Below, in pieces: positions 58,079 to 64,000 of a stretch of 64,000 nucleotides of DNA (position 1 is the stretch's first letter; every line of letters starts with the position of its first letter). The notes below the pieces were generated by a model. It was not told where the DNA came from. It saw only the letters and a list, made by a program, of their open reading frames with translations, and ran no database searches. The stretch spans positions 3,348,001-3,412,000 of the forward strand of contig JAPQWV010000050.1 in NCBI GenBank assembly GCA_027422505.1, given 5' to 3'. Position numbers and translations under genes: made by a program. This DNA comes from Craterostigma plantagineum (lineage: Eukaryota; Streptophyta; Magnoliopsida; Lamiales; Linderniaceae).

Positions 58079-58942
58079 TTATTATTTATATCTTTATCAT
58101 TTTTATTTTACCTTGTGGCAAATTTTAATTTTTTTTCCTTTTAACCTTTTGTAACCTAATTCTTTTTTTTTCCCCTCACTGTGTCGTTTATATTATATCC
58201 CAGCGTTGACGATTATTTATATTTTGCTGTAATTATAATTTATTATAGTGCCATCATTTAGTACTGTTACACAAATTTTCTCAATTATTACTTAACTCGC
58301 ATATACGAACAAACGACATACAAGACGCATCATTAATGAAATTGAATATGATCGGTAATGAATGTAATATAGAGACTATCTACCAAATTTAGTATATAAT
58401 CATAATGAACTTGAGATATTTTATTGGATAAAAGTTGAATATAGCATATTATAACCTGCTATTTAGATAGAGGAAACCCATTAATTTAGGAGCTAAACGA
58501 ATTAAAAACTGAACTGTGATAGATTATTTTCTGACACAAGATCACTAGAATCATACTCTGAATTTCATTTAAATGTACGACACAACGTGTATGGCGGAAA
58601 TGAATTGAAATTAAAATAAATCTATGTTCAGTTATTTTATTTTTTATGGGGTTAGATTGATCGTTGTGTCTTTAATATATGATGTTAACATCTTCGCTAC
58701 ATGTTTATAATTAACTGGCAGGTCTTTAAATATGATATATCAGATCAGTTGAACTATAATTCGTTAAAAATAATATATTCATGTTAATTTTTTCTTCTAC
58801 AAATAAGAAATTAGATACACCTGCCAATAGCCTTGAGATTGGAAACTAAAGTCAAATATGATTGATCTGACATCTCCAAGTGGTATTAAATAACCACTGT
58901 TCTCTCTAGAAAAATCATTTTATTATTCTTATTTTTTTATTA
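58079..58942. other. Intergenic, no gene seen
   Basis: AT-rich. Nothing recognised between the tRNA and the proposed left end of the ULP1-carrying MULE-like element. Confidence 0.5.
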
Positions 58943-59443
58943 GGGCTAATTAGATATCAGGCCCTCCTAAGAAGTTTTCATATGATTCAGGCTCTCTTTA
59001 TATTTTAAATAGAAAAAAGGACCCAAACAAAGTTTAAGTTAGGGAAAAGGACCATTTGGGACGGAAAAGACATTTTTACCCTTTTTTGTATCTGAAATTA
59101 CATCAACGTTTTTAGACTGTAAATTTTAACGTGTTATTAAGTGGTATAGAAATATATTTTAGTGGTATGTATTCAGATTGAAGTGTTATTATTAAATCAT
59201 CTGTAAATGTTATGGTATATACCAATTAAGAGACGAATTGAGGCCCAAAATCGATTTTCATACCAGAAACCCTAAAATTCGACTCCCCCCCTTCGACGCG
59301 AAAACCCGACGACATTTCCCCGATTTGCCCCCTTAATCGACGAAACTTCCCCCGATTTGACGAAACCCGTCCAATTTCTAGCGATTAGAACCCTTAATCG
59401 ACGAAACCCGAGCAATTTCGACCCATCATCGACGATTATTGCG

Positions 59444-62382
59444 ATGGCTCCGAAGAAACCCGTCAATCGACAAGAAAAGGGCCGAAAGAAGGATGCTGGG
59501 AAGAAGAAAGTATCTGGGAAGAAGAGCGGCGTCGATGGCCGAGTTAGTGGCCGGGAGAAGGATAGGAAGCTCGCCGGGAAGAATAAAGTCGAGGGATCGA
59601 GCGAAAGGCGTCCAACGGGCATAAGAAGTCGATGCCAACCCAAGTTTTTCCTGAAGTGTATGACGGAAATTCTGGGAGGAGCCAGCGAAGCCCATATCGA
59701 GGCTGTGGATAGGACGCCGTTCGCGGTATTCCGGCGGCTAAGCCCATGCGAAATCCCCAGTGGTAGGTTAAAAGCCGTGCTTAGTCGACTAAATGAGGAT
59801 GCCACGATTTTCAGGTTTGGAGAAGGTAATTTGGTTCCATTTTCTGTGAAAGAGTTTTCAGTGTTTATGGGTCTTAAAACATACGGTCAGTTTGTGGATT
59901 TGGCACATAAATATGGGTCTGAAGTAGGGTTTGTGAAGATGTGTTTTCCCGATCAAAAATTCAGTCGATTAGGCCGGGACGATGTAATTAAGAAAATGTT
60001 AGAATTAAAAGGTCGGTGTGATACAGTCAGTTTGGAGGATTTCAGCCGAATGTATGTCCTCTTAGTGTGTATTTGCATTTTGTTTCCCACACCGAGCTAC
60101 AACTTCCCTGAATTCCTTGCGACTTACGTTGAGCGTCTAGACTGTATTGGTAATTTAGCGTGGGGGCCGGCAGTTCATTCGTTCCTTGTAAAATCGATTT
60201 TGCAAAGGCCGGCGTACATTGAAGGGTGCACTCTTGGCTTGTTAGTAAGTCTTCTTCCCTGCTTTTCAGTAATGTTGTTTTATTTCTTTCGTATTCATCG
60301 CTTAATGTACTTATTTGCCCCTTTTCAGGTATGGGTGTACGAGCATGCACCCTCGTTAGGTACGTGGCAGTCGGTGGATGGTGTTCCTCGGTTCACTAGG
60401 TGGGTGAACCCATCAAGTCGAACCAGAGAAGAGAGATTCTTGGAATCTATCGAGAAGTTGGCGCCTAATGAAGTTGCCCACCCCCTTCTACTTCTCAAGG
60501 ACGAGGTTAACATGTACCTCTCTTTGCCCGCAAGCCTAACGTGGGTAGATGTAGTTGATGTTGATGTTGATGAGAAGCCAATGGATGACGAACCTGATAA
60601 GGCAGAGGATCGGGCTGAGAAGGCAGCCGATGCAAAGGTGGACAATGGGTCTGAGAAGGTGGCTGAAAGTTCTGATGGGTTATTAGATGATGAGAAGTTC
60701 GATGAGCAGGTCCATGAGACTGACAAGGTAGCTGAGAAGGTGATTGATGCGAATGAGAAGGAAGGTAAGGTTGATGATGCTAGGGCTGATGACAGTGCTA
60801 GGGCTGATGAGAGCGTCAAGGGTACTGATGATTATGCTAGGGATGATGAGAGTGCGAAGGGTGATTGGGATGATAATGCTAGTGCTGGGAAGTCTGTGAA
60901 GGGTGCTGAGGATGATGACGCTAGGGCTGATGAGAGTGTGAAGGGTGATGTTGCTAGGGATGGAAAGTCCGTTGATGACGCTAGGGCTGATGAGAGTGTG
61001 AAGGGTGATGATGCTAGGGATGGGAAGTCTGTTGATGATGCAGGGGCAGACGACATGACTTCCAAGTTACTGAAGTCCTTTTCTGTTTCGACGGTGGGTG
61101 ATGAGTACAAGCAATATGTAGCTTCGAAGGCGCAGGCGGATGATCCCTCGATAGCTCAGAATGTCAGGACAAGGGCCAACAGAAACAGAAAAAGGGACGA
61201 GGACTTCGTTACACCACCCGGAAGCACGACTCCGCCTATCAAGAAGCGAAGGAACCAAAAAGCTGCTCCTAAGAAAGCAGTAACAGTTGAAGTAGGCGAC
61301 AGCTATACGACAGGCAGTCCAGAAGGCGTTCCAGACGAGGGCGGTGCCGATAGTTCCCTGACGCTTGACAAAGAGTTTGCCGGGAAGGCAACTCTATCTC
61401 TTGCTGAAAGAGAGCTTGTTGACCGATACATCGACCTAGGCAATTTCAAGTAAGTTACTTTTAATAATTTTTTCGATCGTTGGAATATGATCGGCGAGTA
61501 ACTAATGGTTGTTGTAAATGCAGCAAGGTGATTTGGGACGAGGGGAATGTAGAGCTGAAGGGTGTTCATTTGGCAGCAATGGTAAAAGGAAGTCCTACTA
61601 GGTGCGATGTAATAGACGCATGGTTCCAATACCTATCGTCGGATCTTTATAAAGGACGCTTTGCCCCTAGTGCAGAGACACTCTTCATTGCGACTCATGT
61701 TGCGGTATGTTGTGTACATAATTCGTCCTTATAATATGCACGTATCAAGTAAGTGGTTCGAACACCTTAACTTTGTCATTATTCTCAGCACAATATCGAA
61801 GCTGTCATGACGAGGAGTAAGCCACCTAAGTTAGGTACACCGGGAGGTTTTGCCGCGTTTAAGCAATTACTGTCGAGTGCCACGGTGGCGGAGCTAGACA
61901 AGTTAGGCGGGCCGATGGCTCAGACCTCGAAGTTCATCGTGTTCCCATTATTCCACAGCTTTCACTGGCATTTGCTGGCACTCAACCTCTCCCGTAACTC
62001 CTTCGTCCATTATAATACGATGTCCGGTTCGCGGGCAACCAAAGTCGCAGTCCGATGTGTAAGTAAAAATGTACCATTCATTACTTGATGTTTTATGTTG
62101 TGCATCTCACTAGTTCTCCAATGTTAGGTCAATGCAATTCGCACCTACATGCAACACTTGGGTGTTGCAAAATTGCCCTCTTCGAAGCTGGTGGTTGGAA
62201 GTTGTCGACAACAGGCTAGCAATGGCACAAATTGTGGAGTGTGGGTGTGCATTATTGGGGAGGCCATCTGTCGCGACGAGGCATTATTTTGGAAGGATGT
62301 TAACAGTTCCGGGGACATCGAGAAGTATAGGGCCCGAGTATTGTCCGGGGTATTGGAGTTCACTGCTTCTTCGTGGCTTTGA
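59444..62382 (+). CDS. ULP1-like (C48) cysteine protease with DUF1985-like N-terminus, transposon-associated
   Basis: Five exons (59444-60244, 60329-61449, 61524-61704, 61789-62058, 62128-62382) give 875 residues in one frame. A basic N-terminus (MAPKKPVNRQEKGRKKD) resembles a nuclear signal. About residues 60-330 are DUF1985-like: CQPKFFLKCM, PSGRLKAVLSRL, LVPFSVKEFSVFMGL. An acidic low-complexity region (about 340-550) repeats DDARADESVKG. The C-terminal protease has the His in FHSFHWHLLAL and Cys in NGTNCGVWVC, preceded by the Gln pair in CRQQASNG. The position of the catalytic Asp reads VHYNTMSG, so Asn appears to replace it. ULP1 enzymes process SUMO or related proteins in the nucleus; transposon-borne copies have unknown targets. 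The open five-exon structure implies recent activity or selection. The ATG at 59444 was preferred to the in-frame TTG at 59357. Confidence 0.8.
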
Positions 62383-62639
62383 GGTAGTATGTTGTTTCAC
62401 TTTCTCTGTTTGTAGTTGAAGTTTGTATAAGATTATGGTGATTTTGGGATTGACTGTGTTGATGGTGATGTTGCGTGTGTTATGACATTATGACTGGTGT
62501 TTGTGGTTTTTGAACTAGTTTGCAAGTCTTGGTGTTTTGAATGAAGGCTATTCTGTTGTTTTCCTGAAAATACATGCTTTTTGAACTAGTTCTCATGTGG
62601 TACCACATTAGCTTAGTTCCATACCAATTTATACTCCTT

Positions 62640-63030
62640 TCATACCACAATATATTAACATGTAAACTTAACCCTTCATAACTCTACATCTTTACGTGAT
62701 ACCAAATCACAGGAACACCATACCACTTTAGCGTAATTCCATACCACTTTATACTCCTTTCATACCAAAATATTAGAACATTCCAGAAGTGTGTATGGGC
62801 CGACAATGAATATGCCTCTCCATCTTTACGTGATACCAAATCACAGGAAAAATGTACCACTTCAGCATAATTTGATACCAATTTATACTCCTTTCATACC
62901 AAAATATTAGAACATTCCAGAAGTGTGTATGGGCCGACAATGAATATGCCTCTCCATCTTTACGTGATACCAAATCACAGGAAAAATGTACCACTTCAGC
63001 ATAATTTGATACCAATTTATACTATCCTGG
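62640..63030. repeat. 134-bp tandem repeat, nearly three copies
   Basis: TTTACGTGATACCAAATCAC starts at 62691, 62825 and 62959, exactly 134 bp apart. The later units are almost identical (ATGTACCACTTCAGCATAAT, GTGTGTATGGGCCGACAATG). The first unit carries small substitutions. Confidence 0.95.
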
Positions 63031-63600
63031 TACCACATCACTACGTTTCGATACCACATTAAGTCGTTTTATACTAGATAACATGTACTCTGTAACATAT
63101 TAATTGTTCGAATAATTTTGTAAATAAAAGTTGGTTTATTCGGTTGTCGAAGAATATAAATCATGGAAATATAAGGTTTGATGTATAATCCACCAAGTTC
63201 CTTGATTTTGTTACGTTTTATGCAAATATGATATAAGTTGTCAAGTAATGAGGTTTTGATCATGTGAAGTGTACACAAATGCAAATCGTAGACAAATGTA
63301 TTCCACCAAGTTCCTCAATTTACATCAAATTGATATTTATCATCATGAATTACAACAAATCTTTCTAACCAGGCATTATACGTCAATCATAAAACAAATC
63401 TTACCACAATAAACCTTTAATCGTAACCCCGAAACGGTTTACCCTAAAGATCTGATACTCTAAACCGCAATCTGTAACACATAAAGTGATTCTGGTACCA
63501 CATTACTACAGGAATATATACTACATCCAAATTCCCGCCCAAAATAATACCCAGCTTCAGCTTTCCCGCCCAAAACAGCGTCTCTTGGTTAGACAGTAAC

Positions 63601-63760
63601 AGTTATGCCCCAAATGGTACCACTTAGGTGCCAAATGGTACCACTTTCCCCCAGACTGTACCAGTTATGCCCCAAATGGTACCACTTAGGCGCCAAATGG
63701 TACCACTTTCCCCCAGACTGTACCAGTTATGCCCCAAATGGTACCACTTTCTAACCAACG
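63601..63760. repeat. 62-bp tandem repeat, about 2.5 copies
   Basis: AGTTATGCCCCAAATGGTAC starts at 63601, 63663 and 63725. Within each full unit CCAAATGGTACCACTT occurs twice, followed by TCCCCCAGACTGTACC. Confidence 0.95.
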
Positions 63761-64000
63761 CGTACCACAACCTGCCAAAATGAAAAATATTCCACACACT
63801 TCCAAATGACATATATCCTCTGAAAATAAATGCTATCCCTTCCTTCTCATTCGCAACCTGTCAAATGACAGATTTTCCACCAAATATCATGTCTATCCCT
63901 AACCCTAATACAGGCCATGAAAGCGATGGATTGTTGACGCTGTGTAAATATGAAGCTGATTGTTTTAGCTTCGAAGTTACAGAAACCACACCCATGTACC

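Larger units (their letters stand above)
58943..64000. mobile_element. ULP1-carrying MULE-like element; right end outside the window
   Basis: The left end GGGCTAATTAGATATCAGGCCC matches the 17496 element's GGGTTAATTCCTTATCAGTCCC at most positions. As in the two smaller family members it continues with GATTCAGGCTC, AAAAGGACC and GACATTTTTACCC. A TACCA-rich flank (about 59140-59240) precedes the gene at 59444, and long TACCA-rich tandem repeats follow it (62590-63780). If the same family, a right end with the 9-bp duplication TTTTTATTA should lie beyond 64000. Carrying a ULP1-like protease gene is known for the Kaonashi (KI) group of plant MULEs. No transposase is visible in the window part. 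Confidence 0.6.
62383..64000. other. 3' flank of the ULP1 gene, TACCA-rich
   Basis: No further gene seen to the window end. TACCACATTA, ATACCAATTTATAC and GGTACCACTT words are frequent on both strands. Two tandem arrays are listed separately. Confidence 0.6.

Noticed and set aside
57808..58128. Plus-strand frame of 106 residues
   Set aside because: It overlaps the PPR start and runs through the tRNA-Leu gene; no support as protein.
62640..63030. Regular spaced repeats as a possible CRISPR-like array
   Set aside because: The units are full tandem repeats without variable spacers, in plant DNA.

Overview
This is nuclear DNA of a flowering plant. Genes carry short GT-AG introns, the proteins are plant-specific (R1-like coiled-coil NLRs, a PMT2-type methyltransferase, an ABCG11-type half transporter, a CYP724-like P450, an E-class PPR protein), and the intergenic space is full of plant transposons. 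A dicot is clear. The NLR type suggests an asterid (Lamiales/Solanales), but this is only an inference.

Layout. 1-5.3 kb: the last two exons of an unknown gene, an AT-rich minisatellite, a decayed Mutator-like (MULE) transposase-OTU gene on the minus strand with a 33-bp palindromic array upstream, and a fold-back repeat next to a putative secreted-peptide exon. 6.16-10.58 kb: a non-coding MULE-like element with a perfect 9-bp target duplication, built of degenerate direct repeats. 11.3-32.1 kb: two paralogous NLR genes. The 3' flank of the first was split by a Helitron (14165-18652), which itself carries a Stowaway MITE and a small MULE. A frameshifted GON-4-like pseudogene and an intact F-box gene lie between the NLRs. 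The second NLR is broken near its 3' end by a 2.9-kb Copia-type element that carries fragments of two host genes. 32.8-36.2 kb: a gag-protease-only LTR retrotransposon. 37.4-57.9 kb: the conserved gene block, holding the P450 (3' exon not found), alpha-galactosidase, ABCG transporter (one apparent frameshift), PMT2-like methyltransferase, ASC-1/TRIP4 homologue and OTP87-like PPR protein. A tRNA-Leu(CAG) gene follows. 58.9 kb to the window end: a third member of the MULE-like family, carrying an intact five-exon ULP1-protease-like gene.

Main discoveries. (1) A chimeric retrotransposon inside an NLR gene. Its single plus-strand frame fuses a zinc-knuckle-family protein fragment, a Copia integrase and the C-terminus of ribosomal protein eL43/L37a. 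This block is inverted relative to the element's own PBS, PPT and RNase H. (2) A MULE-like family with ends close to GGGTTAATTnnnTATCAGnCCC and TACCA-rich interiors. It is present in three forms: 4.4 kb non-coding, 0.9 kb miniature and ULP1-carrying. (3) A Helitron whose ends are fixed to the base by the empty site in the paralogous NLR.

Several otherwise conserved genes show single-base indels. Some may be assembly errors rather than real mutations, so read-level checking should come before calling them pseudogenes.
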